From Zeaxanthinibacter sp. PT1 (GTDB lineage: Bacteria; Bacteroidota; Bacteroidia; Flavobacteriales; Flavobacteriaceae): 64,000 bases of DNA. The notes below the pieces were generated by a model. That model searched no databases, had not been told where the DNA came from, and was given only the letters and a program-made list of their open reading frames with translations. The translations under genes were made by a program, and so were the position numbers. How positions within the stretch are numbered: position 1 is the stretch's first letter; each line of letters begins with the position of its first letter. Below are positions 34,503 through 43,668 of this stretch, one piece after another. The stretch is taken from positions 62,001 through 126,000 of the forward strand of contig NZ_JAQPCN010000006.1 in assembly GCF_028464225.1 (NCBI RefSeq), given 5' to 3'.

Positions 34503-34726
34503 AAATAACATGCCAGGAAGCTGCGATCATCAGCAACAAAAAAGAGTACAAAGAGGCTAGTTTTAAAGAAAAATTAATGCTTCGGTTTCACCTAATTGGT
34601 TGTGTTTTGTGCCCGGGTTTTGTTAAAAAGAACACCCAGTTGACCAGGCTATTCCGCCAGGCCCGATTGCAATACCTTACCGACGAAGAGAAAGATAAGA
34701 TGAGAAAGAATCTGTTCTCTCATTAG
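34499..34726 (+). CDS. Small ZAS-like zinc-finger protein, probable cytoplasmic anti-sigma factor
   Basis: A 75-residue protein whose start overlaps the sigma-factor stop (ATGA). It has Cys5 followed by His31-x3-Cys35-x2-Cys38, the HxxxCxxC pattern of the zinc-binding anti-sigma (ZAS) domain. Unlike most partners of ECF sigma factors it has no transmembrane helix and no sensor domain: the remainder is a basic helix (FVKKNTQLTRLFRQARLQYL) and a charged tail. In ZAS proteins such as RsrA, the zinc cysteines sense thiol oxidation, so a redox switch is a reasonable guess. The gene ends in a four-base stop/stop overlap (TTAG) with the opposite UbiA-like gene. It is easily missed because of its size. 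Confidence 0.78.
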   Translation: MKITCQEAAIISNKKEYKEASFKEKLMLRFHLIGCVLCPGFVKKNTQLTRLFRQARLQYLTDEEKDKMRKNLFSH

Positions 34727-35547
34727 CCTATCAACTTAAATCCCAATACTACCAGCCACCAGGCCACCGGGGTAAACTCTACCCAGAACGATGCGAAGTA
34801 TAGTGCTTGTTTTTCCCGTGTTTTAAGCATCATTAGGACGAGCAGACCTCCGAAGATAATTTTTGAATACAGTTCTGCATCGGTAAAATAGTCCTTGAAC
34901 AAGGTGGAAATGACAAAAAGCACAGATAAAAGAATTCCCAGCTTACGGCTTCCCTTTACCCCTAATCGCTGCGGCAAAGTCTTAAGTGCCGGACGATCTA
35001 TAAACATATCCCTGATCTCGAAGGGAATCATCAAAACCAAAATGACAATCATTCGCTGAAACGCTTCTACTTGTATATCCCAGAGCAACAAACCACCGGA
35101 TGAAACCACGGGTAGGATGACCGTAGCCCCTGCCCAGACAAAGGCGACCATCAGCACCTTCAGGATCCCGAGGTTCCTGAGGTTGCGGGCACGGGGAAGA
35201 ACAGGTAGCGCATAAAGCCCGATAAGTACCGATAAAAAAAGTAATGTGATCCATACCTCAAAACTGAGAAAGTATGCGTGGTACGCACCAAAGATCACCG
35301 CTATAAAACTAAAACCCTGTATATACCTGTGATAGCTATTAGACACAAAGAGATACTTCTTTGCTTCTATTCCGTACTTAATAAAGTTATAGCAGGCTAT
35401 AGTTGCGAAGAACATGAAATAATACAGATGTTTATCGGCCCTGAGATCGAAGAAAAATGCCGTAATATCCATCAGTGCAACCACGGACAGGGCCACATGT
35501 ACACTGGCATCCAGGTAAAAATCAAAACTTTTTCTAAGCAGCCCCAT
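34723..35547 (-). CDS. UbiA-like polytopic membrane protein
   Basis: A 274-residue membrane protein with eight or nine predicted helices. The segment IRDMFIDRPALKTLPQRLGVKGSRKLG (near residue 180-205) resembles the second Asp-rich motif of UbiA prenyltransferases (DxxxD followed by T-L-P-x-R-L-G). The first motif, normally NDxxDxxxD, is not intact: YNFIKYGIEAKKY stands at that place. It may therefore bind prenyl substrates without the usual metal-dependent chemistry, or perform a different reaction. No quinone or heme biosynthesis gene is next to it. It is divergent from gcvP and converges on the anti-sigma gene. Confidence 0.7.
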   Translation of the reverse strand: MGLLRKSFDFYLDASVHVALSVVALMDITAFFFDLRADKHLYYFMFFATIACYNFIKYGIEAKKYLFVSNSYHRYIQGFSFIAVIFGAYHAYFLSFEVWITLLFLSVLIGLYALPVLPRARNLRNLGILKVLMVAFVWAGATVILPVVSSGGLLLWDIQVEAFQRMIVILVLMIPFEIRDMFIDRPALKTLPQRLGVKGSRKLGILLSVLFVISTLFKDYFTDAELYSKIIFGGLLVLMMLKTREKQALYFASFWVEFTPVAWWLVVLGFKLIG

Positions 35548-35644
35548 TAAACAAAAGTAGGCAAAGTGTTAATAAGCTGTTATTTTGGTTAAAAACTTTC
35601 AAAATGTAGGGGTTAGCTATATTATGATTACGAGATTTAATGCC

Positions 35645-35652
35645 TAATTTTG
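35645..35652 (+). promoter_or_regulatory. -7 promoter box TAATTTTG of gcvP
   Basis: An exact TAnnTTTG match 31 bases before the gcvP ATG. No -33 TTG is evident at the usual distance, so strength is uncertain. Confidence 0.5.
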
Positions 35653-35683
35653 CACAACATTTCGTAAAAAAGCAATAGCAGTT

Positions 35684-38533
35684 ATGAAGACAGACATGTT
35701 CGCATCACGCCATATTGGTATCAGGGAAAATGACTTACACCATATGTTCCAATACATTGGCGTAGAGAACCTGGAGCAATTAATGTATGAAACCATTCCG
35801 GATGATATCAGGTTAAAAGCACCGCTAGACCTGGATACCGCTATGAGTGAACACGAGTTCCTGAATCACATACAGGAACTGGGAGAAAGGAATAAGGTAT
35901 TCAAAAGCTATATCGGTCTTGGATACCATGAAAGCCTGCTTCCGTCTGTCATCAAAAGAAATATTCTGGAAAACCCGGGCTGGTATACAGCATACACTCC
36001 CTATCAGGCCGAAGTTGCACAGGGGCGTCTCGAGGCATTATTAAACTTTCAAACCGTGGTCAGCGATCTGACGGGTATGGAATTGGCAAACGCATCGCTA
36101 CTCGATGAAAGTACAGCTGCAGCTGAGGCCATGACGATGTTATTTGACTTAAGGAGCAGGGATCAGAAAAAGCAGGAAGTTTTAAAGTTCTTTGTATGCG
36201 AAGATATACTTCCACAAACGCTGGCGGTACTTAAAACACGTTCTAAGCCCTTGAATATAGAACTGGTCGTAGGTAACTACAAGGATTTCCAATTCGGGGA
36301 CGATTATTTTGGAACACTGCTACAGTATCCCGGGAAATACGGACAGATCAATGACCTGAGTTCATTTATCGCAAAAGCCAATGAAAAGGATATCAAGGTA
36401 GCGGTAGCCGCAGACCTTATGAGTCTTGTTATGTTAACCCCTCCCGGTGAGTTTGGCGCCGATGTGGTTGTTGGAACTACCCAGCGTTTTGGAATCCCCC
36501 TTGGTTATGGCGGTCCACATGCTGCTTACTTCGCCACAAGGGACGCTTTTAAACGCAGTATCCCGGGAAGGATCATTGGCCGCACCAAAGACATGGACGG
36601 CAAGCCTGCTTTAAGGATGGCTTTGCAGACAAGGGAACAGCACATTAAAAGGGATAAGGCAACTTCTAACATATGTACCGCACAGGTATTACTTGCCGTG
36701 ATGGCGGGAATGTACGCCGTATATCACGGTCCCAAAGGCCTGCAGTATATCGCCGGAAAAATTCACCGTTCTGCCCATACGCTTTCCGAGGCATTAAAAA
36801 CTATGGGGATTGAACAATTGAACGATCAATATTTTGACACCCTGCTGATCAAGGCCGATACTTCCCTACTGAAGCCGGTAGCAGAAAAAGCCGGTGTCAA
36901 CTTCCTTTACATAGACGATCAAACTTTATCTATTGCTCTTAACGAAGCTACCTCCCCGGCAGATGTTCAACAGATCGTCGAGATCTTTAGTGAAGCCCTG
37001 GGGAAAGATAGTGTAACGGTAGAAGAATTGTCTGAAGGTCTATCATTACCGGAAACACTTCAAAGAAAATCTTCCTTCCTCCAGAACGATATCTTTAACA
37101 CCTACCACTCTGAGACGGAGTTGATGCGTTATATGAAGAAACTGGAGCGAAAAGACCTTGCCCTGAACCATTCAATGATCTCATTAGGTTCTTGTACCAT
37201 GAAGCTGAACGCAGCTTCAGAAATGTTACCCTTAAGCATGCCCCGTTGGGCCAATATTCACCCATTTGCACCTGTAGAGCAGGCCGAAGGTTACCAGTAC
37301 ATTCTTAAAAAACTGGCCGATGATCTATCCGTCATCACCGGTTTTGCAGGTACTTCGCTTCAGCCTAATTCCGGTGCCCAGGGAGAATATGCCGGCCTGA
37401 TGGCCATCCGGGCATACCACGAGTCCAGGGGCGAATCGCACCGTGACGTTTGCCTTATCCCAGCGTCGGCACACGGCACCAACCCTGCATCGGCAGTAAT
37501 GGCCGGAATGAAAGTTGTGGTAACCAAGACCGATGACCACGGGAATATTGACCTGGAAGACCTGGAGCAGAAAGTTGAGAAACACTCGGAAAACCTGGCA
37601 GCCCTGATGGTGACCTATCCATCAACACATGGTGTATTTGAATCCTCTATTCGCAAAATCACCAAGATGATCCACGATCACGGTGGACAGGTATATATGG
37701 ACGGAGCCAACATGAATGCACAAGTTGGTCTCACCAACCCGGCTACTATCGGGGCGGATGTCTGCCACCTGAACCTTCACAAGACTTTTGCCATACCTCA
37801 TGGGGGTGGCGGACCCGGTGTAGGTCCTATCTGTGTGGCCGAACAACTGGTCCCTTTCCTACCTGGAAACCCTGTAATAAGCACTGGTGGTGAACAGGCT
37901 ATAGAGGCAATCTCAGCTGCCCCTTGGGGGAGTTCACTCGTCTGCCTGATCTCTTATGGTTATATTAAGATGCTTGGGGTGAACGGACTAACGAACGCTA
38001 CCAAGATGGCTATCCTCAATGCCAACTATATCAAGGGACGTCTTACCAATAAATTTGATGTGCTTTATACAGGGGAACGCGGACGTGCGGCCCATGAGAT
38101 GATCATCGACTGCAGACCGTTTAAACAAAAAGGAATTGAAGTCAGTGATATTGCTAAGCGTCTTATGGATTACGGATTCCATGCCCCAACAGTATCATTC
38201 CCAGTGGCAGGAACCCTGATGATAGAACCGACAGAAAGTGAGAGCCTGAACGAATTGGACCGTTTTTGCGACGCCATGCTGGCCATACGCGCAGAAATCG
38301 ATGCAGGAACTGAAGAGGCTCCGAATCCTATCTTGAAAAATGCACCTCACACCCTGGATATGCTAACACGTAATGAATGGGAATTCCCTTATACAAGGGA
38401 AGATGCTGCATATCCCTTACCTTATGTACTGGATAATAAATTCTGGCCAACAGTTCGGAGAGTGGATGAGGCGTATGGAGATCGTAATCTGATATGCACC
38501 TGTGCACCGATAGAAGCCTATGCAGAAGCATAG
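35684..38533 (+). CDS. gcvP: Glycine dehydrogenase (aminomethyl-transferring), glycine cleavage system P protein
   Basis: A 949-residue single-chain P protein, which decarboxylates glycine with pyridoxal phosphate and passes the aminomethyl group to lipoylated H protein. The PLP lysine is Lys700 in HLNLHKTFAIPHGGGGPG. Other marks are the N-terminal SRHIGIRENDLHHMF, GYHESLLPSVIKRN, TPYQAEVAQGRLEALLNFQT and NSGAQGEYAGLMAIRAYH. The length matches the fused alpha/beta form. gcvH and gcvT are not in the window, so the system is split in this genome. It ends at a strong terminator at 38554-38583. Confidence 0.97.
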   Translation: MKTDMFASRHIGIRENDLHHMFQYIGVENLEQLMYETIPDDIRLKAPLDLDTAMSEHEFLNHIQELGERNKVFKSYIGLGYHESLLPSVIKRNILENPGWYTAYTPYQAEVAQGRLEALLNFQTVVSDLTGMELANASLLDESTAAAEAMTMLFDLRSRDQKKQEVLKFFVCEDILPQTLAVLKTRSKPLNIELVVGNYKDFQFGDDYFGTLLQYPGKYGQINDLSSFIAKANEKDIKVAVAADLMSLVMLTPPGEFGADVVVGTTQRFGIPLGYGGPHAAYFATRDAFKRSIPGRIIGRTKDMDGKPALRMALQTREQHIKRDKATSNICTAQVLLAVMAGMYAVYHGPKGLQYIAGKIHRSAHTLSEALKTMGIEQLNDQYFDTLLIKADTSLLKPVAEKAGVNFLYIDDQTLSIALNEATSPADVQQIVEIFSEALGKDSVTVEELSEGLSLPETLQRKSSFLQNDIFNTYHSETELMRYMKKLERKDLALNHSMISLGSCTMKLNAASEMLPLSMPRWANIHPFAPVEQAEGYQYILKKLADDLSVITGFAGTSLQPNSGAQGEYAGLMAIRAYHESRGESHRDVCLIPASAHGTNPASAVMAGMKVVVTKTDDHGNIDLEDLEQKVEKHSENLAALMVTYPSTHGVFESSIRKITKMIHDHGGQVYMDGANMNAQVGLTNPATIGADVCHLNLHKTFAIPHGGGGPGVGPICVAEQLVPFLPGNPVISTGGEQAIEAISAAPWGSSLVCLISYGYIKMLGVNGLTNATKMAILNANYIKGRLTNKFDVLYTGERGRAAHEMIIDCRPFKQKGIEVSDIAKRLMDYGFHAPTVSFPVAGTLMIEPTESESLNELDRFCDAMLAIRAEIDAGTEEAPNPILKNAPHTLDMLTRNEWEFPYTREDAAYPLPYVLDNKFWPTVRRVDEAYGDRNLICTCAPIEAYAEA

Positions 38534-38553
38534 ATTCCTTTAAATATTTACAG

Positions 38554-38583
38554 AGACCCGTTCCATGAACGGGTCTTTTTTTA
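38554..38583 (+). terminator. Rho-independent terminator of gcvP
   Basis: AGACCCGTTC (38554-38563) pairs with GAACGGGTCT (38567-38576) around a three-base loop, followed by a T run. It lies 20 bases after the stop. Confidence 0.93.
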
Positions 38584-38681
38584 TCTTTCCGCTTAGTTGG
38601 GCATCGTATTGTATCTGAAGAATGCCTTGCCATTTTTTTTAATTTTAATAGCTTGATTCAGATTCTCAACAAATTGCTGAC

Positions 38682-39740
38682 ATGAAAATTGGTATTACAG
38701 GAACAGGAAGTTATATACCTTCGGTAGTTACACCGAACCAGGCCTTTGACAAAAATGTTTTCTTAAACGCGGATGGTTCCCCCTTTTCATATCCCAACGA
38801 GGTGATCATAGAAAAATTCCAGGCGATCACCGGGATAGGAGAAAGACGGTATGCCAAGAATGAGTACAACACTTCAGATCTCGGTTATTTTGCCGCTGAG
38901 CAGGCTATCGCTGATGCGGGGATAGACAGGGAATCCCTGGATTACATCATATTTGCCCATAATTTCGGCAATGTTCCCCATGGAAAATCACAAGCTGATA
39001 CGGTTCCCAGCCTGGCTACCCGGGTAAAACATCTGCTAAAAATCCGCAATCCACGCTGTGTTGCCTATGATATGCTCTTTGGCTGTCCCGGCTGGATCGA
39101 GGGTGTGATCCAGGCTCATGCCTATATCAAAAGCGGAATGGCGAAAAAGTGCCTGGTGATCGGGGGCGAAACTCTTTCCAGGGTGATAGACCAGAATGAT
39201 CGTGATTCCATGATTTATTCTGATGGTGCAGGTGCCTGTATCATAGAGGCAACAGAAGAGAACGGCAATATTCTATCTCATGAGTCTGCCACCTACTCTC
39301 AAGACGAGGCCTATTATCTTTTTTACGGGGATTCTTATAACAAGAGTGCCAAGGATACCCGGCAATACATTAAGATGTACGGGAGAAAGATTTACGAATT
39401 CGCAGTTTCCCACGTGCCAAAAGCATTGTTTGATTGCCTGGAGAACAGCGGAGTATCTATAGAACAAGTAAAAAAAATATTCATCCACCAGGCTAATGAA
39501 AAGATGGATGAAGCAATCGTCAAGCGATTTTACAAACTTTACGGGAAAGATATGCCCGAAGGGATTATGCCCATGAACATCCATGAGATGGGCAACAGTT
39601 CTGTCGCCACTGTTCCAACTTTATTTGATATGGTGCGCAAGGGACAATTAGCAAATCATAGTGTACAGCAAGGAGATGTTGTTATATTTGCCAGCGTTGG
39701 CGCAGGTATGAATATCAATGCCATCGTATACCAAATCTGA
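38682..39740 (+). CDS. Beta-ketoacyl-ACP synthase III-family condensing enzyme
   Basis: A 352-residue thiolase-fold enzyme. The KASIII triad is complete: Cys135 in DMLFGCPGW, His269 in FIHQANEK and Asn305 in MGNSSVATVP. KASIII enzymes join an acyl-CoA primer to malonyl-ACP or form related products. The insertions at 20-45 and 200-235 (DEAYYLFYGDSYNKSAKDT) and divergence from housekeeping FabH suggest a specialised enzyme rather than the primary FabH. It heads an operon with a methyltransferase (one base apart) and a family 2 glycosyltransferase, so it may make the acyl part of a modified lipid; this is inference. A KASIII-like acyltransferase role is an alternative. Confidence 0.88.
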   Translation: MKIGITGTGSYIPSVVTPNQAFDKNVFLNADGSPFSYPNEVIIEKFQAITGIGERRYAKNEYNTSDLGYFAAEQAIADAGIDRESLDYIIFAHNFGNVPHGKSQADTVPSLATRVKHLLKIRNPRCVAYDMLFGCPGWIEGVIQAHAYIKSGMAKKCLVIGGETLSRVIDQNDRDSMIYSDGAGACIIEATEENGNILSHESATYSQDEAYYLFYGDSYNKSAKDTRQYIKMYGRKIYEFAVSHVPKALFDCLENSGVSIEQVKKIFIHQANEKMDEAIVKRFYKLYGKDMPEGIMPMNIHEMGNSSVATVPTLFDMVRKGQLANHSVQQGDVVIFASVGAGMNINAIVYQI

Positions 39741-39741
39741 A

Positions 39742-40275
39742 ATGTACGACAAGTCCTTTCCGCATAAACGCTATCAGAAGACCATCCAATTTCTTGAACA
39801 TCACATCCCTAAGGAGGAACATATCCTGGACCTGGGGGTGAAAAACCCATTATCAGATATTCTCAAGGACCGGGGGTACCAGGTGGCTAACACCTCTGGA
39901 GAAGACCTGGACATCGATTTCTCTGCGGTCACCAACACCAACGCTGATGTCGTTACCGCTTTCGAGATCTTTGAACATTTAATAGCCCCATTTAACGTGC
40001 TTCGCCACATTAAGTCTGATAAACTGGTGGCCAGTGTACCCCTTCGGCTATGGTTTGCCCCGGCTTATAAAAGTAAAACGGATCCCTGGGACCGCCACTA
40101 CCACGAATTTGAAGATTGGCAATTTGACTGGCTGTTGGAAAAATCCGGATGGAAGATCGAGGCCCGAACCAAATGGTGCCACCCGGTGAAACGATTTGGC
40201 ATACGTCCCCTACTCCGCCTATTTACGCCAAGGTATTATATGGTCTTCGCCACCCGGCAAGAGCATTCACTTTAA
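39742..40275 (+). CDS. Small class I SAM-dependent methyltransferase
   Basis: A 177-residue Rossmann-fold methyltransferase. Motif I is EHILDLGVKNPLSDIL (Asp30), motif II ends near GEDLDIDFS, and motif IV is ADVVTAFEIFEHL; this last segment is typical of the methyltransferase-11/23 group. The start is set at the ATG at 39742, one base after the KASIII stop; an ATG at 39718 would overlap that gene. The C-terminal part holds DPWDRHYHEFEDWQFDWLLEKSGW and a basic end. The substrate is not known; operon partners are a condensing enzyme and a glycosyltransferase. Confidence 0.85.
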   Translation: MYDKSFPHKRYQKTIQFLEHHIPKEEHILDLGVKNPLSDILKDRGYQVANTSGEDLDIDFSAVTNTNADVVTAFEIFEHLIAPFNVLRHIKSDKLVASVPLRLWFAPAYKSKTDPWDRHYHEFEDWQFDWLLEKSGWKIEARTKWCHPVKRFGIRPLLRLFTPRYYMVFATRQEHSL

Positions 40276-40312
40276 CCATTCCAATATTTCTCCAGAATAC
40301 CTATTTTTATTT

Positions 40313-41164
40313 ATGCAATATTATGTTGTCATTCCAGCCCATAACGAAGAAGCTCATTTGCGAGGAACTCTTAATTCACTCTGTTCCCAGAAATTGAAGC
40401 CTAAGAAAATTGTGGTGGTCAACGACAATTCTACCGACGATACTGAAAAGATCATCGACCACTTCATTACGCGAAATCCGGGTATAGAGAAGGTTAATAC
40501 CCAATCCAGCAATCTCCATTTACCCGGCAGCAAAGTTATCAATGCATTTAATGCCGGACTCAAATTGCTGGATGAGGAATATGATTTTATCGTAAAACTA
40601 GATGCAGACGTGATCCTTCCGGTTAATTATTTTGAAGAGATATCCCACGTCTTTAAAAATGATAAGGAAGTGGGTGTTGCAGGAGGATTTATCTACGAGG
40701 AAGACAAAGAGGGAGAATGGAAGCTGAATCATCCGATGAGTCGCAACCACGTTCGCGGAGCGATCAAGGCTTACAGTAAGAACTGTTTTAAAGCCATAGG
40801 AGGTCTTAAGAATGCTATGGGATGGGATACGATTGATGAATTATTAGCCCAATACCATGGCTTTCGTATCGTCACTATAGATGAACTACATGTAAAACAC
40901 CTTCGCCCACTGGGGAGGGCCTATAATAAGAAAGCCAGGTTACTGCAGGGCATGGCGATGTACCAGATGCGTTATGGCTTTTTAATAACTGTCATAGCCT
41001 CGCTGAAAATGGCCTGGAAACTTAAGGACCCACTGCTATTTTTACTCAATATGCAGGGTTTTTTCAAGGCATATGATGTCAAGGCTCCATTCCTGGTCAG
41101 CCCGGATGAAGGCGCCTTCACACGGGCCCTGAGGTGGAGAAATATTCGTGCGAAACTATTCTAA
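40313..41164 (+). CDS. Family 2 glycosyltransferase
   Basis: A 283-residue GT-A fold enzyme that uses a nucleotide sugar. It opens with YYVVIPAHNEEAHLRGTLNSL and KIVVVNDNSTDDT, and the metal-binding DxD is DAD at 97-99 in IVKLDADVILP. The acceptor-side region has AIGGLKNAMGWDTIDELLA. The start is the ATG at 40313, because family sequence begins exactly there. The last 60 residues contain a short hydrophobic segment (FLITVIASL) that may hold the enzyme at the membrane. It is the third gene of the KASIII operon and overlaps the opposite pafA gene by nine bases at its 3' end. Sugar and acceptor are unknown. Confidence 0.9.
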   Translation: MQYYVVIPAHNEEAHLRGTLNSLCSQKLKPKKIVVVNDNSTDDTEKIIDHFITRNPGIEKVNTQSSNLHLPGSKVINAFNAGLKLLDEEYDFIVKLDADVILPVNYFEEISHVFKNDKEVGVAGGFIYEEDKEGEWKLNHPMSRNHVRGAIKAYSKNCFKAIGGLKNAMGWDTIDELLAQYHGFRIVTIDELHVKHLRPLGRAYNKKARLLQGMAMYQMRYGFLITVIASLKMAWKLKDPLLFLLNMQGFFKAYDVKAPFLVSPDEGAFTRALRWRNIRAKLF

Positions 41165-42820
41165 AACCTCCGGGATAGGGCTTCCTGTGGTCCCACTTGG
41201 ATATGCTATGCCTAAAATAGCAGAAATGGTGGGTGCAATATCCGGTATTTCTGTCCTTTCAGTGGTAGCGCCTTTGGCAATACCCGCTCCGTAAAATAGC
41301 AAGGGTACATGTGTATCATAGATCTCCGCAGAGCCATGAGTAGACCCGGTTTTAGAATAATTGATATAGCCTGAGCGAGGCACAAAAAGCACATCCCCGG
41401 ATCGTTTCTGGCTATAACCGTTCTGTAGTATATAAGGGATACCCTTGGTAAAATTATTGTTTTGCATCTGGTAGGCGGTATACACCTGGCTGATCCCCTC
41501 GTAACCTAATAATTCCCTGGCGAGCTCTTCCTGCACTTCCCTGAGATCAAGGTCAAGACTCCTGACGATTTCATGATCCAGAAAGATCTGGTCATTAGAG
41601 ATATTCTGTATCAATTGGGCGCCACCGTATTTGTATTCCAGGAAATCCTGGAATTGCTGATTCCCCATAATGGCGTCATCATAACCTGCAGGCACCTTCT
41701 TGCTAGAAAGATAGGCAGGAACCGGAACTGCCCCGTGATCTGCTGTCAGGAACACTGTATATTCCCCCTTCCCTACTTCCTTGTCCAGTTTCTCCAGTAA
41801 TTTCTCCAATTCAAGGTCTAACCGCAGGTAGGTATCCTGTACCTCTTTAGAATCTACACCGAATTTATGCCCGGCATAGTCCGTACTGGAATAACTAATG
41901 GCCAGAAAATCCGTAATATCATCTTGACCGAGATTCTCTCCCTTGAGTGCCTCAATGGCGAAATCTGTGGTCATGTTATTTCCATATGGAGTTGATCTTA
42001 AGATGTCATAGCCCCCATTGGCCTCCCAAAGAGCAGGCAGGTTATATGGAAAAACAGGCTTTTCCTTACCATTGAAAAGACCTTCGTAGGCATTATCATC
42101 ATCAGTGCTCTCCTGGTAAGAAGTAATTTTTTTAAGGGTATTCCAAGGTTTCTTATACGCATCAATTGCCTTAGATTCATTGTAGCGCTGAACCCAAGCC
42201 GGAAGCGAGTTCATGTAATAGGTGCTGCTAATCCATTTTCCTTCCTCTCCACCTACAAACCAGTAAGCCGCATTTGCAGTATGCCCACCAGGTAATACTG
42301 CCCCCCGGTCTTTAAGGGCCACCGCTACCACTTTAGCACGCATCTGCGTATGTAACCTCAACTGATCGGTCACGGTACTTACTAATAAACGGTGAGGCGA
42401 AGCCTTCCCAGCATTTCCCTGGGTTCCAACAGAATTGTAAGCAGGATCATCAACGCAGTAAACGCTTTGATCACTATCCTTATCATACCAATTATTCCCT
42501 ATAATCCCATGAATGGAAGGTGTTGCACCGGTATACACCGAAGCGTGCCCCGGTCCGGTACTGGTAGGCGCATAATTAAAATGGTGGTCTTTACACAGGA
42601 ATCCGTCCTGAACCATACGTTTAAACCCGCCATCCCCATAATGGGACCAGAATCGTGTGAGATAATCATAACGCATTTGATCCACCACGATACCTACTAC
42701 AAGTTTGGGAGATTTAAAGGGTTGGGGATCGTTTCCATCTTTTTTCTGTGCCCTGATAAGGCTCAAACTAAATATTGTGATCAAAACCAACGCAATATGC
42801 TGCCGCTTCCTGAAATCCAT
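41156..42820 (-). CDS. pafA: PafA-type alkaline phosphatase (alkaline phosphatase superfamily)
   Basis: A 554-residue exported phosphatase with a signal peptide ending LIRAQ. The metal site starts at Asp47 in GIVVDQMRYDY. The nucleophile is Thr88 in PTSTGPGHASVYTG, with the neighbouring Asn in GIIGNNW; the KDRG sequence in VVAVALKDRGAVLPGGH matches the Lys/Arg pair that marks PafA, the calcium-free phosphate monoesterase of this phylum. Further metal ligands lie in DYAGHKFG, FLTADHGAV and STHGS. It frees phosphate from organic phosphomonoesters in the periplasm. A -7 box lies 18 bases upstream. The 3' end overlaps the opposite GT2 gene by nine bases. Confidence 0.9.
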   Translation of the reverse strand: MDFRKRQHIALVLITIFSLSLIRAQKKDGNDPQPFKSPKLVVGIVVDQMRYDYLTRFWSHYGDGGFKRMVQDGFLCKDHHFNYAPTSTGPGHASVYTGATPSIHGIIGNNWYDKDSDQSVYCVDDPAYNSVGTQGNAGKASPHRLLVSTVTDQLRLHTQMRAKVVAVALKDRGAVLPGGHTANAAYWFVGGEEGKWISSTYYMNSLPAWVQRYNESKAIDAYKKPWNTLKKITSYQESTDDDNAYEGLFNGKEKPVFPYNLPALWEANGGYDILRSTPYGNNMTTDFAIEALKGENLGQDDITDFLAISYSSTDYAGHKFGVDSKEVQDTYLRLDLELEKLLEKLDKEVGKGEYTVFLTADHGAVPVPAYLSSKKVPAGYDDAIMGNQQFQDFLEYKYGGAQLIQNISNDQIFLDHEIVRSLDLDLREVQEELARELLGYEGISQVYTAYQMQNNNFTKGIPYILQNGYSQKRSGDVLFVPRSGYINYSKTGSTHGSAEIYDTHVPLLFYGAGIAKGATTERTEIPDIAPTISAILGIAYPSGTTGSPIPEVLE

Positions 42821-42838
42821 AAATCGTTATTAAAGGCC

Positions 42839-42846
42839 CAAAAATA
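42839..42846 (-). promoter_or_regulatory. -7 promoter box TATTTTTG of pafA
   Basis: On the minus strand the bases read TATTTTTG, an exact TAnnTTTG match, ending 18 bases before the pafA ATG. No clear -33 element is seen. Confidence 0.5.
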
Positions 42847-42930
42847 ATTAATTAAACCCTTAATCGATAATAGAAGGTTATTTGAAGTTGAATATTATTA
42901 TTTTTACGCTCACACGATTATACCAACTGC

Positions 42931-43668
42931 ATGAATTATTTATCAGCGATTGGCAGTTATGCCATTATGATACGAGAAGTATTCAAGAAGCCAACAAAAT
43001 GGCGCATCATGAGGTCTCTTATCCTCAAGGAGATCGACGAGCTGATATTTAACTCCCTTGGGATTATCATTTTCATCGCCATATTCATCGGTGGGGTTGT
43101 AGCCATACAGACTGCCCTAAATCTCACCAACCCGCTGATACCAAAAAATCTTATCGGTTTTGCTACCAGGCAATCTGTAATTCTCGAATTTGCCCCAACT
43201 TTTACTTCCATTATCATGGCCGGAAAGGTGGGTTCATATATTACGTCGAGTATAGGAACAATGCGTGTTACCGAACAGATCGACGCCCTGGAAGTTATGG
43301 GGGTAAATGCATTGAACTACCTGGTATTCCCAAAGATCATCGCTATGCTCTTTTATCCATTTGCAGTAGCCATTGCCATGTATGTAGGCGTCTTTGGAGG
43401 ATATCTCGCCAATATTGCAGGGGGATACAGTTCTAGCGGAGATTTCATAGAAGGTCTTCAAATGGATTTTATCCCTTACCATATTACTTATTCCTTTATT
43501 AAAACTGCGGTTTTTGCCTTTATCATTGCAACAATCCCATCCTTTCATGGCTTTTATATGACCGGAGGAGCATTGGATGTAGGGAAGGCCAGTACCACCG
43601 CTTTTGTGTGGACCAGTGTGGTAATCATCATCAGTAATTTTATACTCACTCAACTCCTTTTAGGCTAA
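42931..43668 (+). CDS. mlaE: MlaE-family ABC transporter permease
   Basis: A 245-residue integral membrane protein with five to six helices and the MlaE/YrbE pattern: FIGGVVAIQTALNL, PTFTSIIMAGKVGSYITSSIGTMRVTEQIDALEVMG (EQID-x-LEVMG is diagnostic) and GGALDVGKASTTAFV near the end. These permeases form the core of complexes that move phospholipids between the inner and outer membranes. Its stop overlaps the ATG of the ATPase by one base (TAATG). The substrate-binding MCE protein MlaD is not adjacent, so it is encoded elsewhere or lost. Confidence 0.92.
   Translation: MNYLSAIGSYAIMIREVFKKPTKWRIMRSLILKEIDELIFNSLGIIIFIAIFIGGVVAIQTALNLTNPLIPKNLIGFATRQSVILEFAPTFTSIIMAGKVGSYITSSIGTMRVTEQIDALEVMGVNALNYLVFPKIIAMLFYPFAVAIAMYVGVFGGYLANIAGGYSSSGDFIEGLQMDFIPYHITYSFIKTAVFAFIIATIPSFHGFYMTGGALDVGKASTTAFVWTSVVIIISNFILTQLLLG

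Noticed and set aside
40196-40312. N-terminal extension of the family 2 glycosyltransferase
   Set aside because: It overlaps the methyltransferase gene; the GT2 fold begins exactly at the ATG at 40313.
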